64,000 nucleotides of DNA. It comes from Rhexocercosporidium sp. MPI-PUGE-AT-0058. Taxonomy: Eukaryota; Ascomycota; Leotiomycetes; Helotiales. Every line of letters begins with the position of its first letter. Positions within the stretch are counted from its first letter, which is position 1. The stretch is taken from positions 806,001-870,000 of the forward strand of contig JAGTJL010000016.1 in the NCBI GenBank assembly GCA_020746875.1. The letters are read 5' to 3'. The translations under genes and the position numbers were made by a program. Positions 22,821 through 33,970 of the stretch are shown piece by piece. Under the pieces are notes generated by a model. That model saw only the letters and a program-made list of their open reading frames with translations. It searched no databases and was not told the origin of the DNA.

Positions 22821-24271
22821 CTAAGAGTCACCCTTAGCCTTCTTCTTCCTAGGCTTAGGAGCACTCTTGGGAGTTTCAACAGCCAGATCCTCCTTCTCAG
22901 CCGCGGCGGCGGCCGCCGCCTCGTCCTTCTTGCTGGTTCTCTTGCGCTTCTTGTCTGGGCTCTTCTCCTTCTCGGCTGCCTTGGGAGGGACAATGCTGCT
23001 CGCACTGGCAGGAGGGATGATGGTCTCTGGGGTGGGAGGAGCGGCGGGGGTGTTGTTCTTGCTGGCTTTGGTCTTGCGGCCACCCTTTGTCTTGGGGGTC
23101 TTTGGTGGTGGGGTGGGTTCCTTGTCGGGCTCGCCTTCGGCGTCTTCGTCGTGGAGGGCTGCGGCGGAGGACTCGCCGACCAGTTGGGCGTCTGCGGTGT
23201 TGTCGGCCCCGATGTTGTGCTCGTCGGCGTAGACGGCAGCTTCTTGATCGGACATGTCTTTGGCCTGTTGGTTTCCACCTGTCTTGTAGGAGTGCATGCG
23301 GGCGTTGTAGAGACGGAGGTTGTCCTTGTAGGCGTTGGTCCAGAGCTGGTGTTGTTAGTGAGATCTCTAAAGATGGGATATATGTAAGAGCAAGACCAAC
23401 CTGCTTGTCCTCAGCAGCCATAGTCCCCCATCTTCGTGTTCCCTCAGTGCTCACAGCTCCCTTGCCAAAGTCGGAACCGAGATCCTCAGCGATGATAGGA
23501 CGGGCAGTCTGCATGTAGAGGAAGAAGGGAGTGAGAGGGCGTTTTGGGGCGTTGGGATCGTGTTGTCTCTTCTTGCGCTCCTTCTTATCTGGTACTTCTG
23601 GGGCGGCGGACTTGGCTGGACTGACGGCACGGTTCAAGTCTCCGAGACTGAGGAGAGGGTTCTGGCCGAGCTTGGCCAGGGCCGAGTCAACATCGATGCC
23701 TGCACCATGTTCGCCGAGGACGGCGTTGGTGTGCTTGATGTAGGCGGAGGAGAGGGTCTGGATAGCATCTTGAAGAGTCGCGAGACCGGTGACGACCTGT
23801 TGAAAGATTAGCGACTGCTTGTGGAAGTAATTGGTATCCAATTCGACGCGGTGGCGCGGAGGCATTGTGGTGTCTGCGGGGTGTTGCGGCCATCGCGTCG
23901 AGATGTAAACAATGGAGGCGCGCGTGGGTGCAGAAGGCCGAGGAGGCGATCGCGACACGAGATGTGCTCGGGATAGAGTCGCGTGGGTATAAGAATGCGG
24001 GCATCGAGGTTGATGAGCTGGTTAGATGGGTGTGGTTGTTGGCATGTGGAGGATGGTTGGTGGTCGTGATGGTGTGAAGCCGACGAGGCCGAGAGAAGAT
24101 GGTCGACGATACGAGATAGGCCGTGTTCGAGGACGAGGAAGAGGGTGGTGAGCAGGAAGGAAAGGGAGGATTGGATCTTACCGAGTCTCTGGTGCGCACG
24201 AAGCTGTCGACATCGATGGTGAGAGTAGCTCCGTCCTTTGGCTTCTCCTCTGGCTTCTTTGCGCGGGCCAT
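22821..24271 (-). CDS. HMG-box chromatin protein
   Basis: Three exons on the minus strand: 24271-24182, 23796-23401 and 23345-22821; 1011 nt, 336 residues. Exon 1 encodes MARAKKPEEKPKDG and the conserved-looking VDSFVRTRDS, which joins VVTGLATLQDAIQTLSSAY in exon 2. The join removes a 385-nt intron, much longer than any other in the window, with a GTAAGA donor and TTTCAACAG acceptor. A methionine inside that intron (codon near 23867) could start a shorter in-frame isoform. The single HMG box starts at DPNAPKRPLTPFFLYMQ and ends in exon 3 at LWTNAYKDNLRLYNARM; a 55-nt intron with a GTTGGT donor splits it. The C-terminal third is Lys/Pro/Ala-rich and disordered, with KKRKRTSKK and PRKKKAK basic nuclear-signal-like patches. 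Likely nuclear, DNA-bending, non-sequence-specific. Confidence 0.87.
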
Positions 24272-25099
24272 GATGGAGATGATCTGGGGGGTGGTTGGTT
24301 GTTGGTAGTTGATGATGATGGTGGTTCAGTGGATGGTGGTGATGCCTGACGGTAAGGTAGGCTGGGTGTTTAGAGGACGAGAAATTTGAAGTTTTGGTGG
24401 GTTTTGGTGGGTTTTGGGGGGGAAGGGGAGTTGGGGGGAGGGGGAGAGGGAGAGGGAAGCAAGGAGCACGCAGGTGGGAAGGGGAAGAGTTTTCTAGCAA
24501 GGTAGGGCAGGCCAGGCCAGGGCAGTGCAGTGCAGTGCAGCGCAGGTCAAGGCAGTGCGGCCAGCCAGCCAGCCAGCCAGGCGCGCGGGCACCACTACCG
24601 CATCGCGCCGCAACCAGCACGAGTTATTACGGGGTACGGTAGGGTCCTTTGAGACAAGCAAGGGAGGGGAGAGCAGCGGGCAGCGCACAACCAGAGCAGA
24701 GGGCACGGCAGCAAGCAGTCTGTCAGTCAGTCATTAAAATCAAAATAAAAGAGATGGCTGGCTGGTAGGCAGAGGGCGCGTATCTTGGAACATTCATTCA
24801 CAAAAGTATATTAATTTGAAGTTGAAGTTGAACTGTGAACTGATGAGAATTAAAGAGGTCGTTACGTTAATCACTGCACCGACTTTTTTTATTATTATTT
24901 TTTACAATAATTCTTCATCAGTCGTACATATCAAGCTCACAGTATAAGTTTACATACAGTACAGTGCAATACAATCTTCTTGCGCTCGCCCTTCACCATC
25001 CACAGCGCGCTGTCGCATCTTTGTTTCCCCACGTCGTTAGTCAGTGAGCTGTGGTTGTTGTTGTTGTAGGTAACCCACCAACCCTGCTGCGAGAGCTTG

Positions 25100-25852
25100 C
25101 TACGGTTGGTGAGGTCCTCCTGAGGTGAAGTCTCTCTGCACTTAGGGCGTGGTGGGTGACAAAAGCTCACCAAAAAGCCTGGGCTGGGTGGGACCTCGGA
25201 CTCTGCAGGCAGCTGACTGTTCTGGGGCGGGCGGGGATTTACGGGAGTTGGCAGGAGGTGGCATGGCAGCAGTAGCAGATGTTACTACGGTTGGTGAAGT
25301 CTACCTGGAGTGAAGTGGGACAGAGAGGGAAGGAAGGGGAGGGGGGAAGGAGGGAGGGCGTGAGGGAGGGGAAGCGGTGGGAGAAGGGCAATGAGAAGGG
25401 CAAGGAGAAGAGGAAAAAGAGGAAGCATGGCAGGGTGGATGGTGCCAGCCCGTGGTAGCCTGCACTGGACTGGCCGCTGATGAGAAAGGTGTGTATGATG
25501 GTGGTGGTGGTGGTGGGAGGAAGGGAGGAAAGAGAGTCGGAAGGAACGGTGCCCGGGTAGGGAATTTGAGCTGGGCATACATAACGAAACGCTGGTACTG
25601 TACAGTACTGTATCGCCCGGGAGATTGGGACATGTTTGTTTCTACGGTTGGTCGAGTTGAGCCCGGAGCGAAGTTCGACAGGGTGGAGGGAGGAGGAGGG
25701 AGGGTGAAGCCTCAACGAAGCATTTCAGTTGGATGATGAGCTGCGAGAGCTGAAGAGAACCGAGGGAAGGGGGAAGCCCAGCCCCCAGCGTCGGCCATCC
25801 ATCCCATCTCTCTACGGTGAGCGAGTGTGCCTGGAGTGAAGTTCTCTCAGGC
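25100..25852 (+). repeat. Four copies of a ~40-bp degenerate dispersed repeat
   Basis: Copies begin at 25100, 25285, 25642 and 25812. Each starts with CTACGGT(TGGTGA) and ends with a (C)CTGGAGTGAAGT-like half: the first reads TGAGGTGAAGT, the third CCCGGAGCGAAGT, and the second and fourth share CCTGGAGTGAAG or CTGGAGTGAAGT. Spacing is 185, 357 and 170 bp. A weaker fifth match may lie near 25,968. The copies are in the same orientation, outside any gene. Confidence 0.65.
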
Positions 25853-26252
25853 AGCTACATACCTACCTACTGTACCTCTAAGGGCGGCAACAGCATAGCC
25901 TGATCTGCTTGGCCGAGGTGGCCATACAGCGAGCTGCATCAGCGGCCGTCAGTGGAGTACAAAGGCTGTGGTTGGCTGAAGGCTGGAGGCTGCTGAAGGG
26001 GGCAGGGTGAGGAAATTTCGGGGAGGGGGGCAGGGTAGAGAGCGGTGTCAGGCCGTGAGAGGAGAGGATAATAGTAGAAAGAAGAGAGATTTCTAGCCAT
26101 TCACTCACTGCTTCGGACAGCGCCTGGGAATTCGCTCTCTCTGTCTGTACTCTGTCTGTACTGTAAAGTGTTTTGAGGAGGAAAGTGAGGCAGGCATGTT
26201 AGCTCAAGCTTCACGGTGATGTTGGCCAATCTGGTGTTACCTGATTATCTCT

Positions 26253-26269
26253 CCCCCCCCCCCCCCCCC
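26253..26269 (+). repeat. Poly-C tract (17 C)
   Basis: An uninterrupted run of 17 cytosines in non-coding DNA, prone to length variation and sequencing error. Confidence 0.95.
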
Positions 26270-27215
26270 ACGCTTCAAGTCCCAGCGTTCAACTCCAAAA
26301 TGACAGACATACTTTCTTTCTCCCTACTGATGAATCATACACGAACAGAGATCGGAAGTTCCACGAAAGCCATCCCAGCTACCAAGCCTATTCCGGAATG
26401 TGAAGCCTGCAGAACTATGTGCTCTAATTAAGCATCCCATTTTCACTGTACAATACCCTCCTCTATCAACCTCTCAGGCAGCGACTCCAGCAGCATCTAA
26501 CACCTCCGACTCCTCCCACTTAATTACTCCCCCCTCCTTTGCTTGAGCGGTGTGCCCGGCTCCGCTGAACACATACTTCACTTCATTTCCAATTGCTCGC
26601 CGCCCCAAGGACAATAATCAAACCCTGTCTGACCCTGTCATTTCAGCGTCACTAGCCCAAGACATATCTCTCTCTTCCCGGTTATTCCGAGCTTCCGTGC
26701 TCTAGCAGGTCCTGCCTCTGCTCTGCTCTAGCAATCGCCGGCGTCCTCCAGCCCTGTCGGCGACAACTGTGATGATGATGGTCTGAGGTTTAGTAGAAAC
26801 GATAGCTGTGACAACTGAACAGTCCCTAGGTAGTAGGTACAAGAGAAGCCATTAAACGACTAACTATGAAACAGTCCAGTGACTGAGATACTCACTCGTC
26901 GTTACTGCAAAGGCAAGTATCCACGCTCTTCACACTGTCAGACGTACTTGAAGGCACTTGCCCGTCCTCACACACCACTACACTTCTTCTTTAAAAAGTG
27001 AAGCTGTTGATCACCAACTCCCACCGGCATCTCGCTCCGTACCACCACTCGGCCGATCGCTCGTCACGATCTCTTGGCATTCATTCACCCTTGAACCTCG
27101 AACCAGGACGAAACACTTGGCACTTGCAACCCCACCATCCCAAATCTTCATTCTCATAGAGAGCTTCGAGCTACACCACAATCCATCAAACAACAACACA
27201 GAAACAAACACAATC

Positions 27216-30210
27216 ATGCCTTCCTACAGCTCTACAACGCTGTTGATAACCATAGCTGTCGTGCTCCTCTTTGCACGACCAGCTCATGCCTTTGGCGCGG
27301 GGAATATTGCTTCCGTCGCCAAAATAGAGGGGTCGAATTGTACGTCCGTCACAGAAGCTCACAGCACCTGCTAACCATCCCAGGGCGCCATGGAGATATC
27401 GAAGATACCCTGCTGACCTTGCTGATGTCGCGAGGTGCTGGCGGAAAGAAGTTCGACAAGATGTCGGTGGCTAGAGTGTATTTCGGAAACTGGTTGAGAG
27501 ATTACTGTAAGTTGAGTTGAGCTTACGCGCCGGGGAAGAGAGGAGCACGTCGAAGCCTCAACTAACACATTTCCGCTACAGCACAAGCTATCGATGTCGG
27601 TACCGTCAAATACGTCTCTGCAGAAGCTATCCGTATTCTGTTGTGGGTTCTTGGATTCATGACATTTGGATTCGGCACGAAGGAATTCGAAGTTACGACT
27701 GAACGTCTTGGTTGCTACCGTCCAGAAGATCATATCGACAACCCAAAGGACTATGCCGATAACATTGATGCTACACAATATGACCGCAGACTTCGTGGTC
27801 TGGTTGATGAGCGGGTGGAATTGGCTATTGACCCATACACTGGTCTGAAGAATTACATTGCAAATGAGCGGGCAGGTTGCATGACCTCTGCTCTGCATGT
27901 TCGTAGGCTCTTTGGTCGATGCATCCAACTTGGCAGATCGTACAACCGAAGCAGAAATAAGGATGAGCTTTACGAATCGCTTCGTCTTTTAGGAACCGCT
28001 CTCCATTGCTTGGAGGGTAAGTCATTCGTCCCATCGAATATACTCTAGCTAATCTGTCAGATTATTCTGCACACAGCAACTACACCGAACTGGCTCTCAT
28101 CGAGATGGGTGAACGCGATATCTTCCCCCACGTCGGTCGTCGAACAAAGATGCGTCTCCAAGGTGCACGAACCGAAGTTTACCCAATCGTTACAGGTACA
28201 TTTGGTGGTGTTGATTTCCTTCACTCTGTTATGGGCGAGGTCTCCGACAAGGCCACTCAGAGCGAAATACAAGAACTTGAGGGTACTATCCAACAGCAAG
28301 CCAACGGTGACACTAGCTTGCTTCAAGATCTTCTCGACAAGATTCCAAAGGGCATCTTTGGCGACAAGGATGAAGGTGGAAAGGCCGAAGAACTCAAGAT
28401 GAATGCAACAAACGCTCAGATGAACCAAACTCGCGTTTCTCCTCGAGACCCTGAAGAGTTTACCATTCAGATGCAAGGGATCGCTCAGGAAATTAAACCT
28501 ATCATGGCTTGGCACGATGAGATCATGTTGTCAATCACTGAGGCTATTGAGAAGATTCCCATGCTTCCTGATCTTATTGAGCAACTTGAGGGACAAGTCA
28601 ATATGTTTGTCTTTTCTCTGATCGCCCCATTTGTTCTGCCTATCATCAGTCAGATCAAGAATGAGTTGAATACTGGTTCTTCCGAGATCATTCAGAGCAG
28701 TAAGGATAAGCAGTTAATCGTCTTTCACGATGATGAGTGCTCTGATCCAACCCACTCTATGCTTTCAAAAGATCATTTCTCCAATGTAAGTTAACATTCC
28801 ACGACGATTTGCAATGACTAACAATATTAGGTCCTCAACGAGCCAGCTGGAAAGATCGCCTCTCAAGTCCTTAAGTGGGTTGTGCCACAAATCATCCAGT
28901 GCATGGACGATGAGCGAGCAGACGTTGACCGAACCCTCAACCGTATCATTGCGGGCGTCTTCCATCACCCTGCCCAGCGTGATTTAGGCGAGGATGGAGC
29001 CTCGGATGGTCGTCGCGGCATGTTCCAAGTTGTCGAACAGTGGTGGCAATCTCAGGGACGTTACCAAGACAGACTCCGTTCACAACTCAGCCGAGACGGT
29101 GTCATGAATGGCGAGAACCACAAGCCAGGAGTCCAAGATTCCGGCCATGGTTGCTGCAAGCCTCTTGGGATGGCCAAGTCTTCTGGCGGCGCATCTGGCA
29201 CTGCTGCCGGTGGATTGATGGGTGGTATTCAATCTGCCCTTAGCGGAGGAGGTTCCGGGGGGTTTGGAGGTTCTTCTGGTGGATATGGCGGTGGTCAGAA
29301 CCAAGTGGTCAACGAGGGAATCAGCAGCTTTGCCAGCGAAGCAGCTGGAGGTGGAGCTCTCGGTGGTCTAGTTGGAGCTCTGGCCGGTGGCTTAGGAGGA
29401 TCTCTTCTCAGCGGTGCGTTCGGTGGCTCCGATGAGCCAGAAACCAAGCAGTACCAGCAACAAGGCTACAACTCCTCGGGGGATTACCAACAAACCACAA
29501 CCGAGTACGGACGCAGCGGTAACCAATACGCTCAAGCCGAGTACACGCAAACTCAACGTCATGATGGAGGTCGCCAGACCGAATATCAGCGCTACGAACA
29601 GGACAGTCAAGGTGGAAGCCGCTTCGAGCAACGACGAGAGGACCGCCCTCAAGGAGGAAGCTATGAGCATTCAGAGCGTCAAGAATACGGCCGCGGCGGA
29701 GGTGGGTACCAAGCATCTGCTAGGCAAGAGTACGGAGGCGGTCGAGGTTACGAGGAGCCAGCGCAACAACAATACGGTGGACAAGGCGGTTACGGAGGCG
29801 GCGGATATCAAGAGCCTCCACGCCAGCAATATGGCCAACCTCAACGTGAAGAATATGGCAGTGCACGAGGTTATGGCGAACAGCCACAATACGGAGGTGG
29901 CAATGAAGCCGGTTGGGGCCAGCCTGAGCGTCGGAACTCTAGAGGAAGCCGAAACAGCAGTGAGGAGCGTAAACATGGCGGGCGACGCAACAAAAGCCCT
30001 GATAGCGACGAGGAGAAGAAATACCGTAGACGGAATAAGTCTCCAGATAGCGATGATGAGCGCAGAGGTGGATATGGGCGTCAGGAGAGTCCAGATAGTG
30101 ATGAGGAGAAGAAGCAGCGGAGACGTCATAAGTCGAGGGATAGGAGTGGGAGTCGGGAGCGTAGGGGAGCAATGAGTATGAGAGACGGTGGTAGAGGGTT
30201 TGACGGGTGA
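27216..30210 (+). CDS. het-c: Het-C heterokaryon incompatibility protein homologue
   Basis: Five exons: 27216-27339, 27384-27506, 27582-28016, 28061-28785 and 28831-30210; 928 residues. Introns are 44, 75, 44 and 45 nt with GTAAGT or GTACGT donors. A signal peptide (hydrophobic core LLITIAVVLLFA, then RPAHAFG) is followed by the hallmark N-terminal Het-C domain: GNIASVAKIEG, WRHGDIEDTLLTLLM, KMSVARVYFGNWLRDYSQ, AIDVGTVKYVSAEAIRILL, ERLGCYRPEDHIDNPK and HCLEDYSAHSNYTELALIEM. The central part has alpha-helical regions and a hydrophobic stretch near VNMFVFSLIAPFVLPI. The C-terminal 300 residues are Gly/Gln/Tyr-rich, with many QYGG and EYG units, ending in repeated KSPDSDEEKK and Arg-rich blocks. 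In Neurospora crassa allelic differences in het-c trigger vegetative incompatibility and cell death. The HET-domain gene 3.8 kb downstream resembles the het-c/pin-c arrangement. Confidence 0.95.
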
Positions 30211-33200
30211 TGAATGATGAGATGATGAACATGAGTGGTTTGGTAGGTCTGGGATGGATTGGGATGGATTGGGTTAGGTGGCATACTCTCATTTTCGCGA
30301 AGAGTACTTGATCTTAATATGTTTTCTATCACGCGCTGCGTTTCTCGAATCAGGTCTGGGATTTCGACGTCAAGAGACAGAAAAGTACCAAGACAGACAG
30401 ACGAAAAGTTTAGACATCCAGATCTTTCCAGCTGGCTAGCTAGACGGTGATTCACTAAAGGCAACGCAAGGCAATGTTTTTTTTTCCTTTCTATATTGGA
30501 TCATACAACCAGGACCCCATACCCCCATACCCCCTCCCCTTGAAACTTGAGGGTCCTGCTATCCACGCAGAGTTGACCTCTCCCCCTTTTCTTCTTTTTT
30601 TCTTCTTTTTTTTGGAATTGAATTGAAAGTTTAGAGTTCAGAGCCGCTTCCCAGTTCGAGTAACTTATAAGAGACCTGGACAGGATGGTACGATGGCACG
30701 CATATTCGGATCGTGGTAGGAGGGGAGTGCTGACATGGTCTCCAGTCTATCTGTCTTCATACCCGCTGATGATTGAGGCTTCTGTGCTGTGTGGAGGGAT
30801 GAAGAGATAGGATGAAGAGGGGCGTGGGCTGTTGGGAAGTGGGAATTGGGAATTGGGAATTAGGAGGGTGGAGTTTTTCGGCGGATCTAGGGTGTGGATT
30901 GAGGATTGAGGATGGTTAGGTATTTGATGATAGGAGGGGAGTGTGAGGGCGGTGTTCGGATTGATGATGGTAATCTATATCATGTTCTGGATTCTGGATT
31001 CTGGATTCTGGTCGGATCATCAGGTATTGAGTAATTAAAAACTACGCTGGGTTTGGGAGAGAAGTGATGGTTCGAAGGAGGGCGGGCATGTCGAAAGGTC
31101 GTCGGTCTGTAGTGAGATTTACGCGCAGGAAAGGCGGGGAGGGAGGGAGGGAGGGGCACATACATGGCAGGAAGAGATTGGACTTCCTACGCTCCTCTCA
31201 TTTCTGGGGTGTATTTGGAATGTTTGGTGCGCGGTGTGGGGTGGTGATCTTTATATTGTTTCCTAGCTTGAGTCGAAGGTGTATTCGCGTTCAAGGTAAT
31301 GGTGGAGAGGGGTTAGGTATCAAAGTACAGACATCGGTAATGAATAACAGTCTTCTGAAGCGGGTCAATGGGTAGGGTCTATATTGCGCAATCATGCTCC
31401 GGCAGTAAGTAGATGTCACGGTTATTTTTCATGACATACATAGTATAGAGTCTGGAGTGAGAATGGAGGAAGGGGTAATTGTGGGTCAGAGAACTCTCTA
31501 TAAAGAGAGGATGGGGAGCTTGGTAGGTAAACTTGCGTTTGGAGGGTCTGTGCAAAGGAAGGTTGCAAGGAGTAGGGAGGAGGAGGTGCTGGATTTGGAG
31601 TTTTGTGGTCATGGTGTGTATGTGGGAATTGGTGGTAGGTGGTGGCGGGATTTGAAAGGTTGTGCTTTGCAGGGAGATGAGTAGAGGGAGGAGAGGGGAG
31701 GTTGAAAGATTAGGTAGTGTGTTAGAGGGGAGTTGGCAATGAGTTTGGAAATAACACTACGGTACTCGCTTAGCAGAAGCGAGACGAGAAAAACAACAGC
31801 CATGTCTGCGAGCTGGTCAAGTCTTGAAGAGTATGACCGAGTTCCTTGGCTAGTGACTAGGATTAATATCAGAGAGCGAGGGGCAAGAAAGGAGAGAGAA
31901 CAGGGGGCGAAGAGGGAGGAAGACGCAATGGATGCCTTCTGCATTCTGCGTTCAATGTGATTCTGTGCGTTGAGTACGAAAATAGCGAGATTGTAGACGG
32001 TTCAGCAAGAGAAACGAAGATACATTGGCACCAAGAATTGTGCCCGCCAGGGCGAGTGCTCTATATTTTTATTTTGATATTTCGATGGCTTGGAAATGAA
32101 AGATTACAAGATTGAATGAGGTATCGGGGAGACTGCGAAGGGAGAGTCATACAGCGATGATTGGACGATGATGGAGGTACATGACAGTAGAGTTTAGAAC
32201 GAGGGAAGTCGTCCTCATGACAATTGATTTACTCAGCTCTTCAATTTTGAGACTGGGGAGGTCGAACAAAGATAACTGTTAGTCAACGGATGGAAAGCGC
32301 TGGGAGCGTTGGACAAGATTAAATAAAGTGAAATTCGAGGTCAGCTTCCAAAGCTATGAGTGCATGCGGCTGACGTAGGTTTCTGGGATCGCTAGACATG
32401 TTCCGGGAGGGGTATTTTCGCAGAAAGGGCGAGGTGGAATGAGATTGAGCTCCTTCCCAACGAGAGAAAAATTGAGTTCTAGGCCACGAGCTGGAAATTT
32501 AAAGAATTGTCAGACAAGTGCTGCTTAGAATCCCGGGGAGGGCTACTCGGTGGTAGCAGGGAAAGCAAAGGAAAACAGTGATTACCACTAGCTGGAAAGA
32601 AAAGTACAATCATTTCCGAAAGTGATAGAAAATGATGGAACTTCATTGAATGACGGTAGAAATGAAAATAAACTAAATCTTCTAGCAAGTTCTGTTACCC
32701 CTCGCGCCACAGTGTGTAATCTTGAATAATCTTGCGTAAATGAAAGAAAGATCTCACTCTGCTTCGTCCCCGTACGAAAAGATCCCGCTTGTGTTCTGAA
32801 GCTACTTATCTTTCTGCCTTCCACTCGTTGAGGTTTTGTGGAGACCGAGTAATAATAACGAGAGTTATATGCTGTTGGGACTTGCTTTCCGCAGAAGCTG
32901 GAAAGAAAGTGCTGTCAACAATCTGTTCGGCATTGACTCCTCGAGAAGATGGTAGAGGTGAATCTCATGGAGGCAGCTTAGGACATTAAACACTCAACTT
33001 TGGTGCTAAAATAATATATCTTGACATCCTTCAGGATAGATTCGAAGCTCGTAAAATGATCAGGTCGGTGCTGGGCGATGCGCAACACCTACCTAAGTAG
33101 ACCAAACGTCCCACATTTCAACGTCCACATGGATTAAGCCCAATGAATGTTAAGAAAAACGCTTTAAATTCGTTCATATCCCTACGCAATATCACCGTTG

Positions 33201-33970
33201 TAACACAGCCTGCGCTGCGTTCACCAGAAGTGCCAAAACACTCGTTCCCCACCAACCCATCATACCTAACCCCAAGTCATCCCCATCTCCAACCCAAAAT
33301 CTCCAAACCAAACCCTCCCATATCTACCCAAATAAGCTGAATCTATCAATCAACATACTCAAATTAAGAGCAACCGTGATCATGGAACATGCATCCCAAC
33401 CGCCTCAAACACAATCTGAAAGTATGTAACCAAGGCAAGGGAGAAGTGGTAGTAGCACTCCCTATACCTTCGGTTCACGGTTGAAAAGGTTTCGCCCTTT
33501 GGCTCTGTTGGTCCCATCTTCCTGTCTAAAATCGGGAAGGTGGGCTGGAGTTTTGCTGATTTTGTTAACTTTTTAATGCTTTTGGGAGGAGGTGGGTTGT
33601 TTTTGTTGATGTTGATATTTAGCCGACGCGTGACGCGACGAGCGTGGTCCGGATGCCTGCTGGACAGGCGGGCGCTCTAGATGCAGGCATTGCACATGAA
33701 AATACTGGAAGTATGAAAGCACATGGAAGAGAAAATAGCTACCAGATAATGCGATGATCGTGCATCGAAATTGAAACAAGAGCAACAAGAAGAGATGAAA
33801 ACCCTAGTATTCGGTCTGAAAATACAACAAAGTAATCATGTCTCTCAAGATGAAAATCAAATTCATTGACTCAAGCTTTCCAAACATTCGACTGTTATTT
33901 TTTCAAATGAAACCCTCGTACCGCAACGCGGCAGAGCAGGCGCTCCTCCAAGGCTTGTCCCTTGCCTTCA
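30211..33970. other. Intergenic region between Het-C and the HET-domain gene
   Basis: About 3.8 kb without a supportable gene. Open frames are short and of low complexity. From 30,480 the DNA has T- and purine-rich tracts. A hairpin-forming segment lies at 33513-33544. Both flanking genes point into this interval, so it holds two 3' ends and possibly untranslated transcripts. Confidence 0.5.
33513..33544. other. Hairpin-forming inverted repeat
   Basis: CCCATCTTCC and GGGAAGGTGGG can pair over 10-11 positions with one G-T pair around a loop of about 11 bases. It lies about 430 bases past the HET gene stop codon, so it may be a 3' structural element or chance. Confidence 0.4.

Larger units (their letters stand above)
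24272..27215. other. Gene-poor region with low complexity and a dispersed short repeat
   Basis: Between the divergent HMG-box and Het-C start codons. No credible coding sequence. It contains GCAGT and GCCA repeats (about 24,520-24,580), a family of ~40-bp degenerate repeats (25,100-25,852), a run of 17 C at 26,253-26,269 and pyrimidine-rich stretches. The last 250 bases read as a CA/CT-rich 5' leader for Het-C. Confidence 0.5.

Noticed and set aside
20800..26200. Low-complexity open frames rich in Pro, Ser, His or Gly
   Set aside because: They arise from simple repeats and pyrimidine tracts and show no coding signature.
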